The position numbers were made by a program, and so were the translations under genes. A stretch of DNA of 42,080 nt. It comes from Deltaproteobacteria bacterium (GTDB lineage Bacteria; Desulfobacterota; Desulfarculia; Desulfarculales; Desulfarculaceae). The notes beneath the pieces are model-generated. The model saw only the letters and a list, made by a program, of their open reading frames with translations. It was not told the origin of the DNA and did no database searches. The stretch's first letter is position 1. Every line of letters begins with the position of its first letter. Shown here in pieces: positions 23,468 to 31,083 of this stretch. Location: NCBI GenBank assembly GCA_020444165.1, contig JAHLLK010000053.1:1-42080 (forward strand). The letters are read 5' to 3'.

Positions 23468-23600
23468 ATTTCAGGTAGACCAGGCGTCCGGCTGCGCGAG
23501 CTGCCCGCCGGCGGCGCCCGGGACTTCGCTCCAACCTCGCCTTAGCTTTGGTTAAACCTCCGGTGGTCGCTGGTCCGTAGTTTTGCCGGCCGCTGGCTGG
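23468..23600 (+). repeat. Dispersed palindromic repeat, third copy
   Basis: A diverged relative of 10119-10253 and nearly the same length. Shared landmarks are ATTTCAGGT, AGCTGCCCGCCGGC, CTCCAACCTCG, ACCTCCGG, a GTCGCT, TTGCCGGCC and TGGCTG. The hairpin CGTAGC/GCTACG of the other copy is here TTAGC-TTTG-GTTAA, so the pairing is retained although the sequence changed. The remaining gap to 24050 is GC-rich with a CCCGG-A6-CCGGG hairpin and no gene. Confidence 0.7.
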
Positions 23601-23882
23601 CGGGGCCGATCCAGGGCACAGTATGCGACCCGCGAACCGGAAATTATCAGTCAAAAACCCAACCAAATCTCTTGGCCGACGACCTGGCCACCCGGCCCCC
23701 ATGAAATATTCGGGCTAACCCCTCCGCCTCTGGCTGGCCCTCCGGTGGTCGGGCCGGGGTGGTTGCCTGGCGGGCCGGCCGGGGGGCCTGCCTGGCGGCG
23801 GCCTTGCCTCGCCTGACCCGGAAAAAACCGGGCTTCCCCTGGCCGGGGGGTGGTCCGGTTCCCTTTTGTTTCGCTTTGGGCT

Positions 23883-23888
23883 TATAAT
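23883..23888 (+). promoter_or_regulatory. Consensus -10 box before the REC-TPR gene
   Basis: A perfect TATAAT in a locally T-rich stretch. A weak -35 (TTCCCT, 23859-23864) is 18 bp upstream. Leader of about 155 nt. Confidence 0.4.
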
Positions 23889-24050
23889 TCTGCTGGGCAG
23901 GGCACAGCGACACCGCCGGGGGGGAGGTGTGCGCCGCGGCCGGCCTTTGAGCAGAGAAGGGAATCCCGGCGCCAAGGAAGGCGCGCCCGGACGCCCGCGA
24001 GGGTGGCCGGTGAGAAAGAAGAGGCAGGGCGGAAGCCCACGGGCGGAACA

Positions 24051-25892
24051 ATGGATCAACCATGGTGGCATGACGGCAACGGAAAGGGGGCGCCGCTGGC
24101 CGAGGAAAAGGCGCTGCGCAAGGAAATCGCGGTCCTGGAGGACGTGATCTCCCGACAGGTCCCGGTGATGGTGGTGGACCAGCAGGAGAATATGCGCCTG
24201 TTTCTGGCCGGAGCCCTGAAGGCCGCCGGCTTCAAGACCATTCTGCGGGCTTCCGACAGCAATCAGGCCTACCGCCTGGCCCGGGACGAGATGTGCGGCC
24301 TCATGGTGGTGGACTGGCAACCGCCGCGGGTGGACGGCCTGGAACTCCTGGACCGGGTGCGCAACGACCCCCACCTGGCCCCCCTGGTCTTCATCATGGT
24401 GGTGGGTGACGATCTGGACCAGCGTATCCTCCTGGCCGCCGAGGAGAAGCAGGACGCCTTCCTGACCAAGCCTTTCAGCACTGACGCCATGGTCCGCCTC
24501 ATCACCAGCGTGCTGGAGCGCCGTCTCACCACGGCCCGCTCCCGGCTCTGGGAGATCCTGGGCCAGGTGGATCGCGCCGTGGACGAGTTCATGGTCGCGG
24601 CCCAAAAAAATCCCAACGCGCGCTGGCCCTACTTTGGCCTGGGCAGCCTCATGACCCGGCACCGACGCCTGGCCGAGGCCGAGCGCTGCTACCAGAAGAT
24701 CCTGAATCTGGAAAAAAAATCCGCCGCGGCCATGGTGGAGCTGGGCCGCCTGGCCGAACGCCGCCGGGACGTCATGGGGGCGCGGTTGTGGTTCGACCGG
24801 GCCATCGACGCCAAGCCCATGTACCTGAAGGCCTATGACGCCCTGGCCGAGTCCTATATGGCCGAGGGGCTGTGGGACGCCGGGGTGGAGGTGTTGGACC
24901 GGGCGGTGAAGAAATGGGGCGCGCCCTATGCCGAGCGCCACGAGCAGTTGGGCCGGCTGAACTACATCCTGGGCAACTACGCCGAGGCGGCCGAGGCCTT
25001 CCGCGAGGCCGTGCGTCTCCGGCCGCGGCAGAAGGACTGGGGGCTGTACATGGCCCTGGCCCGCTGCTACCTGGGGGCCGAGCAGGCCCACCGGGCGGTG
25101 GACGCCCTGGAGGAGGCCGCCTTCACCGCCCGGGAGCCGGACAAAGTGGCCGAACGGGCCAAGGCCCTGTTGGTGCTCACCGAGGCCCACATCCATTTCG
25201 GGCAGTTCGACCTGGCCGAGGGGGTGGTGGAAAAGATGAGCCAGCCCCAGACCTGGCCGGGGGTCAGCCTGCCTTTCCCCTTGCACCGGTTGTACCGCGA
25301 GGTGGGCGGGGCCTATCTGCGGGAGCACCGGCCCCAGGAGGCGGTGCGCTACCTGGCGCTCAGCCTGATGATCGACTCTTCGGATCAAGACAACAGGGAG
25401 CGGGTGCGGCGGCTGTGCCTGGACACCGGGTACAAGGAACTTTTGCCCCAAGTGGTGGCGGCGGCCCGCCAGCAGCGGGCGGCCGAGGTGGAGGTGTTCA
25501 CCCGCCGCGGCCTGGATTTCACCGGGCAGGGGCGCTTCGAGCTGGCCCTGGACATGTATGCCAAGGCCCTGTTGATCGACCCCGCCGCTGGGCGGGTGCA
25601 TTTCAACATGGGCAAGCTCTACTACCGCCTGGGCTACCAGGAGGACAGCTTCAATGCCCTGGCCACGGCTTATGAGGAAGGCCTGGCCGCCCGCGACTGG
25701 GAGTTGGTGACCGCGGTGGTGGGCCTGGTGGCCTCCCAGGGCCATCTTCCCGAGGCCGAGGATCTGTTGACCAACGCCCTTAAGGCCGACCCCCAGAACC
25801 CCCAGCTTTCCCTCATGTGGAACCGCTTGTTCGGCGGCGGCGAGGAACCGCCTCCGGCGCCCGGCGAGCCCCGGGACCCCTCTTTGGACTGA
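24051..25892 (+). CDS. Response-regulator receiver domain fused to TPR repeats
   Basis: A 613-residue cytoplasmic protein. Residues 37-155 are a receiver domain: VPVMVVDQQENMRLFLAGALKAAGFKTI, phospho-acceptor Asp88 in LMVVDWQPP, and Lys140 in FLTKPF. The acidic pair is reduced to Asp43-Gln44, and the usual Thr/Ser is replaced in FIMVVGDD, so phosphorylation signalling may be atypical. The rest (about 170-600) is TPR repeats (GSLMTRHRRLAEAERCYQKILNL; LGRLNYILGNYAEAAEAFREAVRLRP; GLDFTGQGRFELALDMYAKALLIDP). There is no DNA-binding or enzymatic output, so it acts through protein contacts. The ATG at 24051 is the first Met before recognisable sequence; its ribosome site GGGCGGAA is weak. Confidence 0.88.
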   Translation: MDQPWWHDGNGKGAPLAEEKALRKEIAVLEDVISRQVPVMVVDQQENMRLFLAGALKAAGFKTILRASDSNQAYRLARDEMCGLMVVDWQPPRVDGLELLDRVRNDPHLAPLVFIMVVGDDLDQRILLAAEEKQDAFLTKPFSTDAMVRLITSVLERRLTTARSRLWEILGQVDRAVDEFMVAAQKNPNARWPYFGLGSLMTRHRRLAEAERCYQKILNLEKKSAAAMVELGRLAERRRDVMGARLWFDRAIDAKPMYLKAYDALAESYMAEGLWDAGVEVLDRAVKKWGAPYAERHEQLGRLNYILGNYAEAAEAFREAVRLRPRQKDWGLYMALARCYLGAEQAHRAVDALEEAAFTAREPDKVAERAKALLVLTEAHIHFGQFDLAEGVVEKMSQPQTWPGVSLPFPLHRLYREVGGAYLREHRPQEAVRYLALSLMIDSSDQDNRERVRRLCLDTGYKELLPQVVAAARQQRAAEVEVFTRRGLDFTGQGRFELALDMYAKALLIDPAAGRVHFNMGKLYYRLGYQEDSFNALATAYEEGLAARDWELVTAVVGLVASQGHLPEAEDLLTNALKADPQNPQLSLMWNRLFGGGEEPPPAPGEPRDPSLD

Positions 25893-25980
25893 GGCCGCTC
25901 CACCTTCTCCGGCGTCACGCCCTTTGGGCCAGCCGCGGCCACGCGGCTCACTATTTTTGCCTTACAATCAGCCCAGCTGC

Positions 25981-26815
25981 GGGAGCGCGTGAGGTTGGCC
26001 TGAACGGGGCCTCGCCGACCCGCTACGCCAGCCGCGGCACGCGGCCGGGATGCCTTCTGTCTGGACATAGCCCAACTTCGGGAGCGCGTGAATTTGGCTC
26101 GAAGGAGAGCCTCGCCGACCCGCTACGCCAGCCGCGGCACGTGGCCGGGATGCTTTCTGTTTGGACTTAGCCCAACTTCGGGAGCGCGTGAATTTGGCCT
26201 GAATGGGGGCCTCGCCCGACCCGCTACGCCAGCCGCGGCACGCGGCCCCGATGCTTTCTGTCTGGACATAGCCCAACTTCGGGAGCGCGTGAATTTGGCT
26301 CGAAGGAGAGCCTCGCCGACCCGCTACGCCAGCCGCGGCACGCGGCCGGGATGCTTTCTGTCTGGACATAGCCCAACTTCGGGAGCGCGTGAGCTTGGCC
26401 TGAAGGAGAGCCTCGTCCGACCCGCTACGCCAGCCGCGGCACGCGGCCCCGACCCGCATTGCCAGCCGCGGCACGCGGCCCGGATGCTTTCTGTCTGGAC
26501 ATAGCCCAACTTCGGGAGCGCGTGAGCTTGGCCTGAAGGAGAGCCTCGCCGACCCGCTACGCCAGCCGCGGCACGTGGCCGCGATGCCTTCTGTCTGGAC
26601 ATAGCCCAACTTCGGGAGCGCGTGAGCTTGGCTTGAAGGAGAGCCTCGCCGACCCGCAACGCCAGCCGCGGCACGTGGCCGCGATGCCTTCTGTCTGGAC
26701 ATAGCCCAACTTCGGGAGCGCGTGAGCTTGGCTTGAAGGAGAGCCTCGCCGACCCGCAACGCCAGCCGCGGCACGCGGCCCCGACCCGCAACGCCAGCCG
26801 CGGCACGCGGCCGCG
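25981..26815 (+). repeat. Tandem array A: eight units of about 100 bp
   Basis: Units begin GGGAGCGCGTGA at 25981, 26080, 26180, 26281, 26381, 26514, 26614 and 26714, with periods 99, 100, 101, 100, 133, 100 and 100. Each has GGCYYGAA..GAGCC (hairpin 1), GACCCGCTACGCCAGCC, GCCGCG-GCA-CGCGGC (hairpin 2), then ATGCTTTCTGTCTGGACATAGCCCAACTTC. Units 5 and 8 contain a second copy of the hairpin-2 block. The 100-bp period does not keep a reading frame, so it is not coding. The array starts 88 bases after the REC-TPR stop and ends about 70 bases before the 3' end of the converging lytic transglycosylase gene. A degenerate partial unit precedes it at about 25928. Array B (34495-35066) has the same plan. 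Confidence 0.95.
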
Positions 26816-26885
26816 GCCGTGGCCGTGGAAAAGCAGAGCCCCCACCGGGGTCGGCGGGGGCTGCGGTCTTGGGCGGGTGGCGGTG

Positions 26886-28781
26886 TTAGCGGCGGACGGT
26901 GAGGCGGTCACCCACGTTGAGGCGGCTGGAGCGCAGGCTGTTCCAGCGCTTGAGGTCCTGGGGGCTCACCTGGAAGCGGCGGCCGATTTCCCAGAGGGTG
27001 TCGCCGCGGCGCACCAGATAGGTCAGCTCGCGCTGCTTGCCGCCCTTGGCCCCGCTGCTGGACGTTCCGGGCAGGTACAGCACCAGTTTGTGGCCCGGCG
27101 CGACCTGGCTGGAGCGGAGCTTGTTCCAGCGTTTGATGTCCCGGGTGGTCACCCCGTGGGCCTGGGCGATCTGCCAGAGGTTGTCGCCCCGCTGCACGTA
27201 ATAGACGATGCGGCCGCCGGCCTTGGTGACCTGGGGCCGGGGGCCGCTGTCGGCCACCTTGGCCTCGGCCTTGGCCTGGGGCACGTAGAGCACCAGGGAC
27301 TGGCCCGGGGAGAGCTGGCTGGACTTGAGCCCGTTCCAGCGCCGGATCTGGCGGTGGTCCAGGTTGTAGTTCTGGGCGATGGTCCAGAGGGAATCTCCCT
27401 TGGCCACGTTCACGGTGATCTTCTGGGAGCCGCGGCGGCCAGGGGGGTAGGTGTCCACCTTGAGGGCGCGTTGTTCCCGGCTCTTGGAGGCCAGGCGGAC
27501 CTTGCTCCGTGCGGAGGCCTGATCTTCGTCGTCGTCGTCAGCCTGGGCGGAGCCGCCGGGCAGGACCACCCGCTGGCCCACCTGGAGCCGCCGGGGGTCT
27601 AGATGGGTGTTCATGGCCCGCAGATCGGAGAGATTCACCCGGTAAAGGCTGGCGATGCGCTGCAGGGTGTCGCCGGACTGCACCGTGACCTGGTGGGGGG
27701 GAGCCTGCAAGCGGGCCTGGCGGGCCGAGGAGGGCAGGGAGGCGTAGGCGGTTTCGAAGGAGGCCCGGCCTCCCTGGGGGATGCGCAGGGTGTACACGCC
27801 CGCGGTGGGCGGGGTGCACCAGCGCCGCAGCTCGGGGTTCAGGTCCTTCAGATCCGAGGAGTTGATGCCGGCCAACTTGGCGGCCACAGCCAACGAGGTG
27901 CCGGGATCGACCTGCACCTCGTCATAAGCCAGGGGCTCCTGATAATCCACGGCGGGGAAGCCGTATTTGGCCGGATCCTTGGCGATCAGGGCCGCGGCGA
28001 TCATCTTGGGGACGTATTGTTTGGTTTCTTTTTTCAGATACTGCTGGCGGCTTTGGGAGATGGACCAGAAATCCTCGGCCTTGTAGCGGTCCAGGGCTTT
28101 CTGGATCTTGGCTTCGCCGGCGTTGTAGGCGGCGGCGGCCAGATACCAGGAGCCGAACTGCTCGAATAGCTTGGAGAGGTAGGCAGCGGCGGCCCGGGTG
28201 GATTTCACGGGGTCGCGGCGTTCATCGACCCAGTAGTTGATTTCCAGGCCATAGCGGCGGCCGGTGCTGCGGATGAACTGCCAGGGACCCACGGCGTGGG
28301 CCACGCTGTAGGCCTGGCAGGAAAAGCCGCTTTCGATGAGGGCCAGGTAGACCAGATCCTCGGGCAGGCCCTTTTCCTTCAGAATGGACCGCATCATGGG
28401 CAGATAGCGGCCGGAACGGGAGAGCCACATGCTGAACCGCTTGGGGATGCGGTTCTGGAAGAAATCGAGGAAGAACTCCACCTGGTCGTTGATGGTGATG
28501 GGAATGTCGTAGGTGACTTGTTCCTCGCCGCCGCCCTCACCGGTGGCTTCCTCGCGCGGCGCCTGTTCCTGCACCACTTCCTGTTCGCCCAGCTCCTTGA
28601 GCTCCTGCACCACCCGATTGGCGATTTCCTCATCGGTCAGCCGTTCGGCCGATTGTTTCTGGGCGGGGGGGGTTCGGGTGGCATCGGGGCGGGTGGCCGT
28701 CTGTTGGGTGGGGATGGCGCAGCCGCCTACCACCAACAGGAATACGGCCGTCAGGGCCAGGATGCGGGTTGGGCTTGTCAC
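26886..28781 (-). CDS. mltD: Membrane-bound lytic murein transglycosylase, MltD-like, with LysM repeats
   Basis: Cleaves the MurNAc-GlcNAc bond of peptidoglycan with 1,6-anhydro products. The 631-residue protein has a lipoprotein signal (lipid Cys21 in VVGGC), a Glu/Gln-rich linker, and an SLT domain with catalytic Glu150 in LALIESGFS, then AVGPWQFIRSTGRRYGL and YLAAAAYNAGEAKIQKAL. It ends in a series of LysM peptidoglycan-binding domains, four clear (VQSGDTLQRIA, VAKGDSLWTIA, VQRGDNLWQIA, VRRGDTLWEIG) plus one degenerate (VDPGTSLAVAAKLAGI). The start is GTG with AGGGAGGT 9 bases upstream. In the divergent gap to dsbD is the perfect palindrome CTGATATCAG at about 28827-28836. Confidence 0.95.
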   Translation of the reverse strand: MTSPTRILALTAVFLLVVGGCAIPTQQTATRPDATRTPPAQKQSAERLTDEEIANRVVQELKELGEQEVVQEQAPREEATGEGGGEEQVTYDIPITINDQVEFFLDFFQNRIPKRFSMWLSRSGRYLPMMRSILKEKGLPEDLVYLALIESGFSCQAYSVAHAVGPWQFIRSTGRRYGLEINYWVDERRDPVKSTRAAAAYLSKLFEQFGSWYLAAAAYNAGEAKIQKALDRYKAEDFWSISQSRQQYLKKETKQYVPKMIAAALIAKDPAKYGFPAVDYQEPLAYDEVQVDPGTSLAVAAKLAGINSSDLKDLNPELRRWCTPPTAGVYTLRIPQGGRASFETAYASLPSSARQARLQAPPHQVTVQSGDTLQRIASLYRVNLSDLRAMNTHLDPRRLQVGQRVVLPGGSAQADDDDEDQASARSKVRLASKSREQRALKVDTYPPGRRGSQKITVNVAKGDSLWTIAQNYNLDHRQIRRWNGLKSSQLSPGQSLVLYVPQAKAEAKVADSGPRPQVTKAGGRIVYYVQRGDNLWQIAQAHGVTTRDIKRWNKLRSSQVAPGHKLVLYLPGTSSSGAKGGKQRELTYLVRRGDTLWEIGRRFQVSPQDLKRWNSLRSSRLNVGDRLTVRR

Positions 28782-28911
28782 GGACAGTCTACCTCCCTGT
28801 ACAATACATCCGATACTGAGCTATCAGCCCTGATATCAGAAACAGGCTTAAGTGTAAAGATTTAATAGCATGTTGGCCTGAGATTTCCGCTGGGAAAAGA
28901 AGTGTTTTGAT

Positions 28912-28941
28912 TTGACCCTTCCGGGGGGCTCCAGGTAATCT
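28912..28941 (+). promoter_or_regulatory. Candidate promoter of the dsbD operon
   Basis: TTGACC (28912-28917) and TAATCT (28936-28941), 18 bp apart, in an AT-richer patch. Start near 28948, leaving a leader of about 240 nt before dsbD in which I see no gene. Confidence 0.45.
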
Positions 28942-29191
28942 TAATTTGATTCGGAATCATCCTCGGCTGATCCGAACCCATCGTCCGCCGTGGGTCGGGG
29001 TCTCTGCCCAAACCGCCCCGCCGCCTCCTGGCGGCGCAACCCCCGGATGCCGGTTCCGGGGGCTCCTGGGGGCGCGCTCCTGGCCGGCCACCCGCCGCCT
29101 CAGCCGGGGAGGGCCTCTTTTGGACTTGGCTGGTCCCATGCCAACCCGGGCCGCCGCGCGCGCGGCGGCCAACACCTTGAAAGGTCCCCGC

Positions 29192-31081
29192 ATGCAAAAG
29201 CATCGTGCCCGCGTCCGCCGCCTGCTTTGGCTCGCTTGCCTGATCCTCACGTTGGGGCTGGCCACCTCGGCCTCGGCCCAAATGATGATGGACACCCCGC
29301 CCATCAAAACGATTCCCCTGCCCACCCTGGACGTATACCCGGCGGGCGGCGCCTGGCCGGCGATCCTCCTGATCCGCCTGGCCCCGGGGGTGGAGCTTAT
29401 GGCCCCGGGCCATCCCAAGGCCGAGCCAGAAACCATGAAGCTGGCCTTGGACCCCGGACAGGCGGCCACCCTGCAAAAGACGGAGATCAAGGGCGCGGCT
29501 TCGGACCATGTCTGCCGCAACATGGCCGTGATCCTGGCCACCTTGGCCATCCCGGCGGATCAGAAGCCCGGGCCCCTGGAGGTGAAGGCCACCCTGCACG
29601 CCGACTTCTTTTCGCCCACCGGCCGGCCGGCACGCAAGACTCTGCCCGTGTCCATACCCCTGAACATCGTGGCGCCGGACGTGGCCCCCCGGGTGGCTTC
29701 CCAGGCCATGCTGGACAAGCTGGGCCTCACCTTGAACCTGACCCAGCCGACCCCGGCCGCGGCCCCGCCGGCCATGGCCGGTTCCGAGGCCGCCGCGGCG
29801 CCGGCCGCCCCGGCAGGGCCGAACGACGCTAACGGCGTGGTGACCGGCGGCGGCGGAGCCGACGACCTCTTTGCGGACCGCTCGGTGCTGTACATCTTCA
29901 TCCTGGTGTTCCTGGGCGGCATGGCCCTGAACCTCACTCCCTGCGTCTACCCTCTCATCCCCATCACGGTGAGCCTGTTCGGCGGCATGAACCAGGAGAT
30001 CCGCCGCACCAGCGCCCTGGCCAACGCCCTGGCCTACTGGGCCGGCATGACCATAACCTACTCCATCCTGGGCAGCATGGTGGCCCTGTCCGGGGCCATG
30101 CTGGGCGAGGCGCTGACCAGCCCGGTGGTGCTCTTGATCATCGTGGGCGTGTTGGTGGCCATGGCCGCCAGCATGTTCGGGCTGTGGGAGATCCGGGTGC
30201 CCGCGGTTTTGAACCGCATCGCGGGCAAGAATTACGCCGGCGCGTTCGGAGCCCTGGTCATGGGGGCCCTGGTGGGCATCCTGGCCGCTCCCTGCGTGGG
30301 CCCCTTTGTGGTGGGGCTCATGACCCACGTGGCCCAGAAGGGCAGCGTGCCGTATGGTTTCTTCACCTTCTTCCTCCTGGCCGCCGGCCTGGGCCTGCCC
30401 CTGGCCGTGTTGGCGCTGTTCTCCGAAAAGCTTACCAACAAGCTGCCCCAAGCCGGGGGATGGATGCTCTGGGTGCGGGCCTTTTTCGGCATGGTGCTTT
30501 TGGCCATGGCCATCGGCACGGCCCGGCCCCTGTTGGGCTTCGACCTGTGGCGCTGGGGCGTCACCATTCTGGGCGTGGTGGGCGGCATCTGGCTGGGCTT
30601 CTTCCACAAGGCCGGTGACGGCCGTTTCGTGGCCTTCAAGCGGGTCTTCGGCATTGTGATCCTGGCCACGGCCGGCTCCTTCTTCATCTACACCACCCCG
30701 GCCAAGCTGCAGGCCGTGAACTGGCTGAATTTCGAGCCCCAGATCGTCAAGGCGCACCTGGGGCAGGGCAAGCCCCTGGCCGTCCTGTTCACGGCCGACT
30801 GGTGCCCTCCCTGTCGCCAACTCAAGGCCACCACCTTCCCGGACGCCCGGGTGGCGGGGCTCATGAACGAGAAATTCTTCCCCATCAAGGTGGATGTGAC
30901 CAAGGGCCCGGGCCAGGCGCAGGGCCTGTTGGAACGGCTGGGGGTGCGGGGGGTGCCCACCGTGGCCTTCCTCACGCCCCAGGGCAAGTATTTGCGCCAG
31001 TACACCCTGGTGGGCTTTGAGCCGCCGGAGGAGTTCATGGCCCGGCTGGACAAGGTCATGATCGAAGCCGGGGTGAAGTAA
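29192..31081 (+). CDS. dsbD: Thiol:disulfide interchange protein DsbD
   Basis: Carries electrons from cytoplasmic thioredoxin across the membrane to periplasmic thiol proteins. The 629-residue protein has a signal peptide, a periplasmic beta-sandwich N-domain, a membrane domain with the two redox cysteines in NLTPCVYPLIPI and AAPCVGPFVVG, and a C-terminal thioredoxin domain with WCPPC at 537-541. The N-domain shows only one cysteine (HVCRNM), while E. coli DsbD-alpha has a pair, so its partner or chemistry may differ. The ATG at 29192 has AAAGG 7 bases upstream; the frame is open to 28946 without family sequence. The next gene starts 2 bases after the stop. Confidence 0.94.
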   Translation: MQKHRARVRRLLWLACLILTLGLATSASAQMMMDTPPIKTIPLPTLDVYPAGGAWPAILLIRLAPGVELMAPGHPKAEPETMKLALDPGQAATLQKTEIKGAASDHVCRNMAVILATLAIPADQKPGPLEVKATLHADFFSPTGRPARKTLPVSIPLNIVAPDVAPRVASQAMLDKLGLTLNLTQPTPAAAPPAMAGSEAAAAPAAPAGPNDANGVVTGGGGADDLFADRSVLYIFILVFLGGMALNLTPCVYPLIPITVSLFGGMNQEIRRTSALANALAYWAGMTITYSILGSMVALSGAMLGEALTSPVVLLIIVGVLVAMAASMFGLWEIRVPAVLNRIAGKNYAGAFGALVMGALVGILAAPCVGPFVVGLMTHVAQKGSVPYGFFTFFLLAAGLGLPLAVLALFSEKLTNKLPQAGGWMLWVRAFFGMVLLAMAIGTARPLLGFDLWRWGVTILGVVGGIWLGFFHKAGDGRFVAFKRVFGIVILATAGSFFIYTTPAKLQAVNWLNFEPQIVKAHLGQGKPLAVLFTADWCPPCRQLKATTFPDARVAGLMNEKFFPIKVDVTKGPGQAQGLLERLGVRGVPTVAFLTPQGKYLRQYTLVGFEPPEEFMARLDKVMIEAGVK

Positions 31082-31083
31082 CC

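Noticed and set aside
25968..26774. Repeat protein encoded by the tandem array (several open frames on both strands)
   Set aside because: The unit length is not a multiple of three, so each frame changes from unit to unit; the open frames result from GC-rich composition.
25981..26815. CRISPR array
   Set aside because: Whole 100-bp units repeat; there are no unique spacers between short identical repeats and no cas genes.
28862..30820. Long minus-strand open frame of about 650 codons across dsbD
   Set aside because: It is antisense to a clear DsbD, is His/Gly/Gln/Arg-rich without family motifs, and is a composition artefact. The same applies to long antisense frames over fliI (1388-2848), the acyl-CoA dehydrogenase (3882-5396) and the REC-TPR gene (23715-25745).
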